DNA of 64,000 bases from Duganella radicis (lineage in GTDB: Bacteria > Pseudomonadota > Gammaproteobacteria > Burkholderiales > Burkholderiaceae_D). The stretch is from assembly GCF_009720825.1 (NCBI RefSeq), contig NZ_WNKY01000016.1:60517-124516 (forward strand), given 5' to 3'. Both the position numbers and the translations under genes were made by a program. Positions 8,764 to 16,533 of this stretch are shown here, piece after piece. The notes beneath the pieces were generated by a model. The model did no database searches. It had not been told where the DNA came from and saw nothing but the letters and a program-made list of their open reading frames with translations. The first letter of the stretch is position 1. Each line of letters begins with the position of its first letter.

Positions 8764-9783
8764 TTAGCCGATCAGTTTTTTCAGCAGTTCGGCTTTGGCG
8801 CTGTCGTAGTCGGCGGCCGAGATCAGGCCTTTGTCCAGCAGGCCCTTGAGTTTTTCCAGGCGCGCCTCGATCGGCTCTTCGGCCGGCGCCGGAGCGGCGG
8901 ATGGCGCCATTGCCGCGCCCATGCTCTGGCCGATCACTTGGCCCACCGTCATGCCGGCGCCCAGACCCGCGCCGATGCCGGCCAGGCCGCCCTCGTTCCC
9001 GGCCGCCAGCGGAATTGAGCTGGCCACCTGATACTTGGTGAAGCCGGCCAGCTTGTCCGCGCTCATGCCGCCTTTCATGCCGGCCGAGATGCGCTCGTCC
9101 AGCGCCGCTTGCAGTTCTTCCGGCAGGCTGACGCTGGCCACGTTGAACTCATCCAGCCCGATGCCGTAGCGTGCGAAGGCGGTGGTCAGGTCGCCCTTGA
9201 CCTGCTGCGCCATCAGCGCCTGGTTGGCCGCCATGTCGAGGAAGGGTACTTGCGAGGCGCCCAGCGAGCTGGCCATGGTCGCCATCAGGATGCCGCGCAG
9301 CTGGTCTTCCACCTCATCGCGGGTGTACACCTCGCGGGTGCCGCTGACTTCCGTGAAGAAAGCGCGCGCATTGATCACGCGGTAGGAGTACATGCCGAAG
9401 GCGCGCACGCGCACCATGTCGAAGTCCTTGTCGCGGATGGTGATCGGCTGCGCCGTACCCCATTTGCGGCCGGTCTGCACGCGGGTGCTGAAAAAATAGA
9501 CATCCGACTTGAATGGCGAGGCAAACAGCTTGTCCCAGTTTTTCAGGTTGGTCAGCACTGGCAGGGTTTGCGTGGTGAGCGTGTGGGTGCCGGGACCGAA
9601 CACGTCGGCCACCTGGCCTTCGTTGACGAACACCGCCACCTGCGACTCGCGCACCACCAGCTGGCCGCCGTTCTGAATCTCCTGATCGGCCATCGGATAG
9701 CGCCAGGCCAGCACGCCGTCGGTGTCCTCGTTCCATTGCAGTACATCGATAAACTGCTTCTTGATAAAGCTGCCGATACCCAT
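8764..9783 (-). CDS. SPFH (band-7-like, YdjI/virion-core type) protein with SHOCT tail
   Basis: 339 residues. The N-terminal part (VLAWRYPMADQEIQNGGQLV, QVAVFVNEGQVADVFGPGTH) is the SPFH fold of the YdjI-like family. A helical region and a Gly/Ala-rich linker (about 265-300) follow. The protein ends in a SHOCT domain (EARLEKLKGLLDKGLISAAD... ELLKKL). SPFH proteins build membrane-associated oligomeric scaffolds, and SHOCT often mediates oligomerisation. GAGGA lies 6 bases before the ATG. It sits between the DUF350 and DUF4178 genes with gaps of 12 and 4 bases, so it is one transcript with them. The exact role is unknown. Confidence 0.88.
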   Translation of the reverse strand: MGIGSFIKKQFIDVLQWNEDTDGVLAWRYPMADQEIQNGGQLVVRESQVAVFVNEGQVADVFGPGTHTLTTQTLPVLTNLKNWDKLFASPFKSDVYFFSTRVQTGRKWGTAQPITIRDKDFDMVRVRAFGMYSYRVINARAFFTEVSGTREVYTRDEVEDQLRGILMATMASSLGASQVPFLDMAANQALMAQQVKGDLTTAFARYGIGLDEFNVASVSLPEELQAALDERISAGMKGGMSADKLAGFTKYQVASSIPLAAGNEGGLAGIGAGLGAGMTVGQVIGQSMGAAMAPSAAPAPAEEPIEARLEKLKGLLDKGLISAADYDSAKAELLKKLIG

Positions 9784-9795
9784 GATGGTCCTCGC

Positions 9796-10182
9796 TTACG
9801 AAATGCAGGCGCCGTTAATCACGCCGATGGAAATGGAGATGGCGCCCAGCAGGCCGCCAAACGCAGTGTTGTTCGCTTCGATCTGGTCTTTCGACATATT
9901 CAGCACGCGGGTGGTGATGGCGTAGGCCAGCATCTGCACCACCATGGCGCCGAAGGCCCAGGCGGAAAACTCGCGGTAATCGCCAGTATGGACCAGCGCC
10001 GAACCGATGGTGATGGAAAAACCTATCAGCGCCCCGCCCAGCGATAGCGCCGCCGCCAGGTTGCCAAGGCGGATCAGCTTCACCTCGTCGAAAGGCGTCA
10101 TCCACGTGTAGGCCTTGAAGAACACCGCCAGCAGCACGGCGGCCAGCAGCAGGTGGATCAGATAGTTTAGGATGGCGGGCAC
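9796..10182 (-). CDS. DUF350 (YjfL-like) membrane protein
   Basis: 128 residues with four predicted membrane helices: LIHLLLAAVLLAVFFKAYTW, then LAAALSLGGALIGFSITI, AFGAMVVQMLAYAITT and FGGLLGAISISIGVINGA. The family signature GGALIGFSITIGSAL is clear. GTG at 10182 was chosen as start because AAGGTG lies 6 bases upstream. It is the first gene of the leftward operon. YjfL-type proteins recur beside SPFH, DUF4178 and polyamine-type enzymes and are suspected channel-like or envelope-stress proteins; no activity is established to my knowledge. Confidence 0.87.
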   Translation of the reverse strand: MPAILNYLIHLLLAAVLLAVFFKAYTWMTPFDEVKLIRLGNLAAALSLGGALIGFSITIGSALVHTGDYREFSAWAFGAMVVQMLAYAITTRVLNMSKDQIEANNTAFGGLLGAISISIGVINGACIS

Positions 10183-10233
10183 GGCGCACCTTCAGGTAAA
10201 GTGATTACTTGATAATAATGCAAACGAGCGTAA

Positions 10234-11745
10234 ATGACCAAAAAGATTCTAATCCTGTCCGTCTTCGTGGTGGCATCCTGTGGGTTGGCGTATGAACTGA
10301 TTGCCGGCGCGCTGTCCAGCTACCTGTTGGGCGACTCGGTGCTCCAGTTTTCCACGATTATTGGATGCTATCTGTTTGCCATGGGCGTGGGCGCGCATTT
10401 TTCCAAATATGTGCGCGATGAGGATGTGCTGTCGCGCTTTGTGGATATCGAACTGGCGGTGGGACTGGTTGGCGGCATCTCGGCGGCGACGCTGTTCCTG
10501 ACTTTCTCGTGGATGCCGGCGCCATTCCGCACGCTGTTGTACACCATGGTGTTCCTGGTCGGCGCCTTTGTCGGCATGGAGGTGCCGCTGGTGATGCGCG
10601 CCCTGAATGCGCGCCAGACGGCGTTCAATGAACTGGTGAGCAAGGTGCTGACCTTCGATTATCTGGGCGCGCTGGCGGTGTCGCTGTTGTTCCCGCTGGT
10701 GCTGGCGCCGTATCTGGGGCTGGTGCGCACCGGCTTTTTGTTCGGGATGCTGAACGTCGGCGTGGCCCTGTGGACAATCAGGGCGTTTTCCACAGAGCTG
10801 AAAAATGTCATGGGCCGCATGCTGCGCGCCTGCTCGGTCCTGTGCCTGCTGGTGTTTGGCTTTGTCTTTGCCGACAAGCTGACTTACTGGGGCGAGCATG
10901 GCCTGTTTGGCGATGAAATCGTGTATGCCACCACCACGCCGTATCAGCGACTCGTCATCACCAAGTGGAAGGACGATACGCGCCTGTACATCAACGGCAA
11001 CCTGCAATTCTCCTCGCGCGACGAGTACCGCTATCACGAAGCGCTGGTGCATCCGGTGTTGCAACCGATGCCGTGGGCGCGGCGCGTGCTGGTGCTGGGC
11101 GGCGGCGACGGTCTGGCGCTGCGCGAAATCCTGCGTTATCCGAACATCGGGCATGTGACGCTGGTGGACCTCGACCCGGCCATGACCAACGCCTTCACGC
11201 AACGTGAGGAACTGGTCAAGCTGAATCACGGCTCGTTCAGCGACAAGCGCGTGCGCGTGGTGAATGCCGACGCCGCGATCTGGTTGCAGCACAACGACGA
11301 TATGTTTGACGCGGTGATCGTCGACTTCCCCGATCCTTCCAGCTTCGCGCTTGGCAAACTGTACTCGGTGCCGTTCTACGGCATGGTGCGCAAGCATCTG
11401 GCGGCGAATGGCCTGATGGTGGTGCAGTCGACTTCACCGTTCTTTGCGCCGCATGCTTACTGGACCATCGACGCCACGCTGCGCGAAGTCGGCATGAAGA
11501 CGTATCCTTACCACGCCTACGTGCCGTCGTTCGGCGAGTGGGGCTTCATCCTGGCGTCGCCGCAGGCAGCTTACGCGCCGCCGGCCAGCTACCGCCTGCC
11601 GATGCGCTACCTGAACGCCGACACCACGCGCGAGATGTTCATTTTCCCGCCCGATATGAAGCCGATGGCGATGGAGCCGAATCGCCTCAACACGCAGTCG
11701 CTCGTGCATGAATTCGAGCAGGACTGGCGCCGGGTGATACGCTGA
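10234..11745 (+). CDS. Membrane-bound polyamine aminopropyltransferase-like protein
   Basis: 503 residues. The first 215 carry about seven membrane helices; the rest is a spermidine-synthase fold. The AdoMet-binding GGGDG is at 289-293, the acidic VDLDP loop at 311-315, and DFPDP at 364-368 stands where spermidine synthases have the catalytic DSTDP/DxxDP. YQRL (237-240) matches the substrate-pocket YQ. It should transfer an aminopropyl group from decarboxylated AdoMet to an amine at the membrane face; the acceptor is unknown. It is divergent from the speD operon (51 bases between starts) and overlaps the next gene by one base (TGATG). Confidence 0.9.
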   Translation: MTKKILILSVFVVASCGLAYELIAGALSSYLLGDSVLQFSTIIGCYLFAMGVGAHFSKYVRDEDVLSRFVDIELAVGLVGGISAATLFLTFSWMPAPFRTLLYTMVFLVGAFVGMEVPLVMRALNARQTAFNELVSKVLTFDYLGALAVSLLFPLVLAPYLGLVRTGFLFGMLNVGVALWTIRAFSTELKNVMGRMLRACSVLCLLVFGFVFADKLTYWGEHGLFGDEIVYATTTPYQRLVITKWKDDTRLYINGNLQFSSRDEYRYHEALVHPVLQPMPWARRVLVLGGGDGLALREILRYPNIGHVTLVDLDPAMTNAFTQREELVKLNHGSFSDKRVRVVNADAAIWLQHNDDMFDAVIVDFPDPSSFALGKLYSVPFYGMVRKHLAANGLMVVQSTSPFFAPHAYWTIDATLREVGMKTYPYHAYVPSFGEWGFILASPQAAYAPPASYRLPMRYLNADTTREMFIFPPDMKPMAMEPNRLNTQSLVHEFEQDWRRVIR

Positions 11746-13355
11746 TGCTGCGCCGTTCTTTCTTGGTCTGGGCTGGCGCTTCCGGACTGGCCGCCGCCGG
11801 CAGCGGACTGGCGTTCCAGCGCTGGCAGGAAATCACGCCCACGGTGCACTACGTCGGCCGTGACGAGGGCCACTTCCTGCGCGATCGCCGCGCGCTGCCG
11901 CCGCCATCGCAAGTTATCCACACCGATATCGCGATTCTCGGCTCGGGCGTGTCCGGCCTCACCGCCGCGTGGAAGCTGAAAAAGCTGGGCAAGACCGATG
12001 TGCTGATGATCGACGGCCCGCAACCCTACGGTAATGCCGCCGGTGGGGCGTTTGGCGAATACGCATATCCGACCGGCGCGCACTATCTGCCGCTGCCGTC
12101 GCCGGAGTCCACGCACGTGCGTGAAATCCTGGCGGACCTTGGCATCATCCAGAAGGATGCCTTTGCGGAGAAGCCTTACTACGACGAGCGCTTCATCCTG
12201 CACGCGCCCGAAGAACGGCTGCTGTTCAACGGCCACTGGCAGGATGGCTTCATTCCCACCGACGGCGTGCCGCGGTGGGAGCTGGATGAGCACAAGCGCT
12301 TCTTCGACGAGGTGCATCGGCTGCGCGGCTTGCACGGCGCGGATGGCCGCCGCGTGTTCGTGTTCCCGACCGTGATGTCGTCGGAAGACCCGCAGTGGCA
12401 GGCGCTCGACCGCATCACCCTCAAGCAGTGGATGGATCAAAACGGCTACAAGTCACCCACGCTTCACTGGTATCTGAATTACTGCTGCCGCGACGACTAC
12501 GGTACGCGCTACGACCAGGTGTCGGCATGGGCCGGCCTGCATTACTACTGTAGCCGTTGGGGCCAGGCCGCTAACGCCGGCAACGGCGCGTGGCTGACAT
12601 GGCCGGGCGGCTTGCAGCCGCTGGCTTCCGGCATGGAGCGCGCGGCCGCCATCAAGCGCATGGCCGGGACGGCGGTGTCGCTGAAAAAAACGGCGGATGG
12701 CGTGGAAGCGCTGTGCTTCAAGCTGGAAGACGGCAAGCCGACAACTTATCTTGTCCGCGCCCGCAAAGCCATATGCGCCATGCCGACCTACGTGGCCGCG
12801 CGCGTGGTGGAAAATATCGGTGATTACGGCTTTGACGCCGCCAGGCACGCGCCGGAATACGCGCCGTGGATGGTGGCGAACTTCCTGCTCAAGCGCTTCC
12901 CGCAAGAACTGCCTAGCCAGCCGCTATCGTGGGACAACGTGGTGTACAGCGAGCCGGGATTGGGCTTCGTGGTCTCGACGCATCAGGACATCCGCGTGCG
13001 GCCGCCGGAGAAAACCGTGTTCAGCGCCTACGTCGCGCTGTCGGACCGCAAGGCCAGCACGGCGCGCCATTGGATGGCTGCGGCCAAACCGGAGGAGTTG
13101 CTGGCGCTGGCCAGCGCCGATTTGAAAACCGCTTACGGTGCGCAGTTTGCGTCGTGCGTCGAGCGGGTCGACATCACCTTGCGCGGCCATGCGATGGCGG
13201 TCCCTTGGCCCAACTTCCGCAGCAACGCCGGCATGAAGGCGCTACGCGAGGTCGATGGTCCCATCCTGTTTGCCCATGCCGACCTGTCAGGATTCTCGGT
13301 CTTCGAGGAAGCCGCGTGGTGGGGCTATCGCGCAGCACAGTTGGCCGCCCGGTGA
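11745..13355 (+). CDS. FAD-dependent oxidoreductase with Tat-like signal
   Basis: 536 residues. The N-terminus MLRRSFLVWAGASGLAAAG carries RRSFLVW, a twin-arginine-like signal. The dinucleotide fold follows: DIAILGSGVSGLTAAW with G66-x-G68-x-x-G71. The C-terminal region (GPILFAHADLSGFSVFEEA) fits the FAD-binding end of flavin amine oxidases. It probably acts folded in the periplasm. It is translationally coupled to the aminopropyltransferase (TGATG), so a role in oxidising or modifying that enzyme's product is plausible. Substrate unknown; it could also be a desaturase-like member of the superfamily. Confidence 0.83.
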   Translation: MLRRSFLVWAGASGLAAAGSGLAFQRWQEITPTVHYVGRDEGHFLRDRRALPPPSQVIHTDIAILGSGVSGLTAAWKLKKLGKTDVLMIDGPQPYGNAAGGAFGEYAYPTGAHYLPLPSPESTHVREILADLGIIQKDAFAEKPYYDERFILHAPEERLLFNGHWQDGFIPTDGVPRWELDEHKRFFDEVHRLRGLHGADGRRVFVFPTVMSSEDPQWQALDRITLKQWMDQNGYKSPTLHWYLNYCCRDDYGTRYDQVSAWAGLHYYCSRWGQAANAGNGAWLTWPGGLQPLASGMERAAAIKRMAGTAVSLKKTADGVEALCFKLEDGKPTTYLVRARKAICAMPTYVAARVVENIGDYGFDAARHAPEYAPWMVANFLLKRFPQELPSQPLSWDNVVYSEPGLGFVVSTHQDIRVRPPEKTVFSAYVALSDRKASTARHWMAAAKPEELLALASADLKTAYGAQFASCVERVDITLRGHAMAVPWPNFRSNAGMKALREVDGPILFAHADLSGFSVFEEAAWWGYRAAQLAAR

Positions 13356-13367
13356 TATGCTAAACCG

Positions 13368-14210
13368 ATGACACACAATGCCCGCCAGCGCTTCCGCGCC
13401 TCCCCAAAGCTCAAGCTGCGCGACAAGGATGCCGACGACGCAACCTTCTCCAGTCGCGCCGCCAATCCCAAACTCGGTAAATCGCGCGGCAAGACGCTCG
13501 ATCTGGAGCGCACCGCCGCGCTGATCGACCGCATCGCCGCCTTGCAGGACAAGCTGTATGCGCAGCACAAGCAGAAGGTGCTGCTGGTCTTGCAAGGATC
13601 GGACACCGCCGGCAAGGATGGCACGGTGCGCGCGCTGTTCAGCCGCATCAGCCCCATGGGCCTGCGCGCGGTGGCTTTCAAGGGACCGACCGATAACGAA
13701 CTGGCGCATGATTATCTGTGGCGCGTGCATCAGCATGTGCCGGTCAATGGCGAAATCGCCATTTTCAACCGCAGCCACTACGAGGATGTGCTGATCACCA
13801 GGGTGCAGGGCTGGATCGACGACGACGAGTGCAAGCGCCGCTACGCGCAGATCCGCGACTTCGAGCGCATGCTGGCGGAAACCGGCACGGTGATCATCAA
13901 GGTGTTCCTGCACATCTCCAGGGAAGAACAGCGGGAGCGCTTGCAGGAACGTCTCGACGATCCGGACAAGCAGTGGAAATTCAACCCGGAAGACATCAAG
14001 CAGCGCGAAAAGTGGGACGACTATCAGCGCGCCTACGAGAAAGCCATCCGCGAGACCGATGCGCCGCACGCGCCATGGTACGTGGTGCCGGCCAATTCCA
14101 AGACCCATCGCAACCTGGTGATCGCCAGCCTGCTGCTGGAAACGCTGGAAGGCATGGACCTGCAATATCCCCCGCCACACCCGGACCTGTCGTCCTTCAC
14201 GGTGGTGTAG
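13368..14210 (+). CDS. ppk2: Polyphosphate kinase 2 family protein
   Basis: 280 residues, one PPK2 domain. The Walker A loop is GSDTAGKDG (about 77-85) and the Walker-B region is FNRSHYEDVLITRV (about 133-146); the lid region (ERLDDPDKQWKFNPEDIKQR) is present. PPK2 enzymes move phosphate between polyphosphate and nucleotides; the length and motif layout suggest the class that phosphorylates AMP/ADP, but class cannot be fixed by eye. It starts 12 bases after the oxidoreductase, so it is likely the third gene of that operon. Its last 14 bases overlap the convergent depolymerase gene. Confidence 0.9.
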   Translation: MTHNARQRFRASPKLKLRDKDADDATFSSRAANPKLGKSRGKTLDLERTAALIDRIAALQDKLYAQHKQKVLLVLQGSDTAGKDGTVRALFSRISPMGLRAVAFKGPTDNELAHDYLWRVHQHVPVNGEIAIFNRSHYEDVLITRVQGWIDDDECKRRYAQIRDFERMLAETGTVIIKVFLHISREEQRERLQERLDDPDKQWKFNPEDIKQREKWDDYQRAYEKAIRETDAPHAPWYVVPANSKTHRNLVIASLLLETLEGMDLQYPPPHPDLSSFTVV

Positions 14211-15207
14211 TCAGGCGATTCACCATGCGCTTGACGGCCGCCATTTGCCGGCCTGATTTTTGCGCATAGCGCGTGTCGTCGTAGGCAAACCAGTCCCAGC
14301 ACGCGTTGGGATTGGTGAAGGTGGCGGCCGCCTGTGGATAAAGTATCAGCAGGCGATTGCTGTCGGCCCAGGCGTTGTAGCCGGCGTGGCGCACGAAGGT
14401 GGCGCCGACGTTGCCGGGATCTTGCAGGCAGCCGTGGAATACCACATGCAGTTTGCAACCCTGTGCCGCGTTGCCGTCGCAGGCCTGCGGAATGTAGAGA
14501 TAGCCGAAATCCGCCATGCCATGCCAGCCGGGCAGGGCGATGAATTCCGATTGATCGAAGGCGATGAAGCGGCCGCCCAGGGTGCCGCTGTTGCGTGGAT
14601 TGAGCGGGCCGTGGAGCCAGTTCAGCAGTTCGCCGGCGGCGTCGTAGCCGCAGTTGTTGATGTAGGGCGTGCCCAGCGTGAGGCAGCCGTTGCCATAGCT
14701 GTCGGTGGGCATGGCGTGTTCGGCGTTGATGTTGCGCTGGTAGAGGATGCGGTTGGCGTCGATGTAGTGGCGGTAGTAGCTTTGCAGGTCGTCCATCACG
14801 GCTTGCGGCACCACCGAGTCGGCGTTGCCGGAGAACATCCAGACGCGGTGGCTGGCCAGCGCGCTGGTGGGATCGATGGTTTGGGTGGTGGCGAACCAGT
14901 CGGTGATGGCGATCAGATCGGACACGCGGGTGCCGCCGGGGCGCACGCGGCAGGCGAACAGGTCGCTGGTGCAGCTGCAACTGGTGGTGGCGGTGAACAG
15001 GCTGCCCTGGGAACAAAAATACGGACCGCCGGCAATGATGCCCGCCCCCGTCACCGTGCGCGAATAGGCCACCTCGAACTGCACCGCCATGTAAGCGCCG
15101 GACGACAGGCCGGAAACGCTGACCTGTCCGGCATGCATCACCGGCAGCGACGCCACCTGCGCTTGCACGGCGCAGGCCCACAGTAACAGCAAGCAAAAAT
15201 ATCGCAT
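14197..15207 (-). CDS. Secreted short-chain PHA depolymerase (catalytic-domain type 2)
   Basis: 336 residues. The signal peptide MRYFCLLLLWACAVQAQ is followed by the lipase-type box GLSSGAYMA with the nucleophile Ser, an MFSGNADSVVP segment for the acid, and LHVVFHGCLQDP for the oxyanion/His region. There are several Cys pairs, as expected for an exported enzyme (for example TTSCSCTSDLFAC). Enzymes of this type hydrolyse poly(3-hydroxybutyrate) or its oligomers outside the cytoplasm. A GGAGGTG site precedes the ATG. No substrate-binding domain is attached. It is convergent with PPK2, sharing 14 bases. A general esterase role is the alternative. Confidence 0.82.
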   Translation of the reverse strand: MRYFCLLLLWACAVQAQVASLPVMHAGQVSVSGLSSGAYMAVQFEVAYSRTVTGAGIIAGGPYFCSQGSLFTATTSCSCTSDLFACRVRPGGTRVSDLIAITDWFATTQTIDPTSALASHRVWMFSGNADSVVPQAVMDDLQSYYRHYIDANRILYQRNINAEHAMPTDSYGNGCLTLGTPYINNCGYDAAGELLNWLHGPLNPRNSGTLGGRFIAFDQSEFIALPGWHGMADFGYLYIPQACDGNAAQGCKLHVVFHGCLQDPGNVGATFVRHAGYNAWADSNRLLILYPQAAATFTNPNACWDWFAYDDTRYAQKSGRQMAAVKRMVNRLTTPP

Positions 15208-15337
15208 GGCGCACCTCCGTCCTTCCTGAGAAGAAGGTAACGCCAGACCGGCTATTTTGCTTAATCTGGGTCAATCGTGCGAGGGGCACTAAATTGGACT
15301 AGAATGATTTTTTTCCCATTCTTTCCGGCCGACCATC

Positions 15338-15946
15338 ATGTCCAAAACCATCGCCCAACTGTGCCTCGTTTCCTCGCTGACCGTATTGGCCGGCGCCTCC
15401 GCGTTTGCGCAAGCACCGGCTGCCGCGCCAGCCGCACCGGCCGCCACGGCGGCGGCTCCGGGCAGCTGCCCGGCCATCCTCAAGCAAACCTTCAAGCGCC
15501 TGCAAGACGACTCCCCACAGGACCTGTGCCAGTACTCGGGCAAGGTGATCCTGGTGGTGAACACCGCCAGCTACTGCGGTTTCACCAACCAGTATGAAGG
15601 ACTGGAGGGCCTGTATGCCAAGTACGGCAGCAAGGGCCTGGTGGTGCTGGGTTTCCCGTCGAACGATTTCGGCCAGCAGGAGCCGGGCTCCAGCAAGGAA
15701 ATCGCCGATTTCTGCTACAACACCTACGGCGTGAAATTCCCGATGTTTGCCAAGTCGGTGGTGTCGGGCAAGGAGCCTAATCCGCTGTTCGCCAACCTGA
15801 TCAAGGCCACCGGCAAGGCGCCGGCGTGGAACTTCCATAAATACCTGATCGACCGCCACGGCAATGTGGTGACCAACTTCGGCAGCAAGGTCACGCCGAC
15901 CGACAAGCAGTTGGTCAGTGCCGTCGAAAAAGCGCTGGGCTCTTAA
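15338..15946 (+). CDS. Glutathione peroxidase family protein, exported
   Basis: 202 residues. The signal peptide (MSKTIAQLCLVSSLTVLAGA... AFA) is followed by an Ala/Pro-rich linker. The peroxidase motifs are NTASYCGFTNQYEGLEGLY with the peroxidatic Cys, LGFPSNDFGQQEPG with the conserved Gln, and WNFHKYLIDRHG with the Trp/Asn. It reduces hydroperoxides; in bacteria such Cys-type enzymes often use thioredoxin rather than glutathione. The signal places it in the periplasm, less common for this family. It is monocistronic; its stop touches the 101-bp inverted-repeat element. Confidence 0.93.
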   Translation: MSKTIAQLCLVSSLTVLAGASAFAQAPAAAPAAPAATAAAPGSCPAILKQTFKRLQDDSPQDLCQYSGKVILVVNTASYCGFTNQYEGLEGLYAKYGSKGLVVLGFPSNDFGQQEPGSSKEIADFCYNTYGVKFPMFAKSVVSGKEPNPLFANLIKATGKAPAWNFHKYLIDRHGNVVTNFGSKVTPTDKQLVSAVEKALGS

Positions 15947-16047
15947 GAGGTCGTTTCAAAAAGCCCGCAGCTTCGTTGCGGCTCCTCGCCGTGCAGGTGC
16001 ACTGTCGTCGTCGCCGCGCCTCGCTGCGTGCATTTTGAAACAACCTC
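15947..16047. repeat. 101-bp inverted-repeat element between convergent genes
   Basis: The ends are 15-base arms, GAGGTCGTTTCAAAA at 15947-15961 and TTTTGAAACAACCTC at 16033-16047, complementary except at one position. The interior is GC-rich and can form small stems (CCGCA...TGCGG). The element starts at the base after the peroxidase stop and ends inside the rhodanese stop codon, filling the whole convergent gap. It looks like a small palindromic intergenic repeat or MITE acting as a two-way terminator. No second copy was seen in this window. Confidence 0.7.
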
Positions 16048-16436
16048 TACCGGACCAGCGCGAAACCTTCATCGAGCCAACCGGTAATCCCGCCCGGCAT
16101 CACCTTGACCGGGCGGCCCAGCTGCGCCAGCCGCACGGCGGCACGGGCCGCGCCATTGCAGTGCGGGCCGGCGCAATACACCACGAATAGCGTGTCGGCC
16201 GGGAATTCGGCGATCTTCGAACCGATGATCTTGCGGTGCGCCAGGTCCAGCGCGCCCGGCACGTGGCCGGCCGCGTATTTCTCCGTGCCGCGCACATCCA
16301 GCAACACGAAATCCTGCTTGCCGCTGGCGAGCGCATCGTGCACGTCCCAGCAATCGGTTTCGTAGCTGAAGCTGGCTTCAAAGTGGGCCAGGGCGGCGGC
16401 GCTGTCGGCGGCGGGGATGGCGGTGACGAGGGACAT
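16047..16436 (-). CDS. Rhodanese-like domain protein
   Basis: 129 residues, a single rhodanese domain. FVLLDVRGTEKYAAGHVPGA is the typical entry motif. VVYCAGPHCNGAARAAVRL carries the active-site Cys, and VMPGGITGWLDEGF the C-terminal signature. The ATG at 16436 has AGGAGA 7 bases upstream; a longer frame starting at 16514 has no such site. Rhodaneses move sulfane sulfur or serve as sulfur-sensing partners. It is divergent from an FtrA-type regulator, a pairing seen in other proteobacteria, so the regulator probably controls it. Confidence 0.9.
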   Translation of the reverse strand: MSLVTAIPAADSAAALAHFEASFSYETDCWDVHDALASGKQDFVLLDVRGTEKYAAGHVPGALDLAHRKIIGSKIAEFPADTLFVVYCAGPHCNGAARAAVRLAQLGRPVKVMPGGITGWLDEGFALVR

Positions 16437-16533
16437 GCTGAATCTCCTGTAGTGGTGAGCGATGTCGTCATTGTGCGGCGGCGTCGTCACGGCCAGAAGT
16501 GGCGCATCAGCCAATCTGCGTTAAGATTACGCC

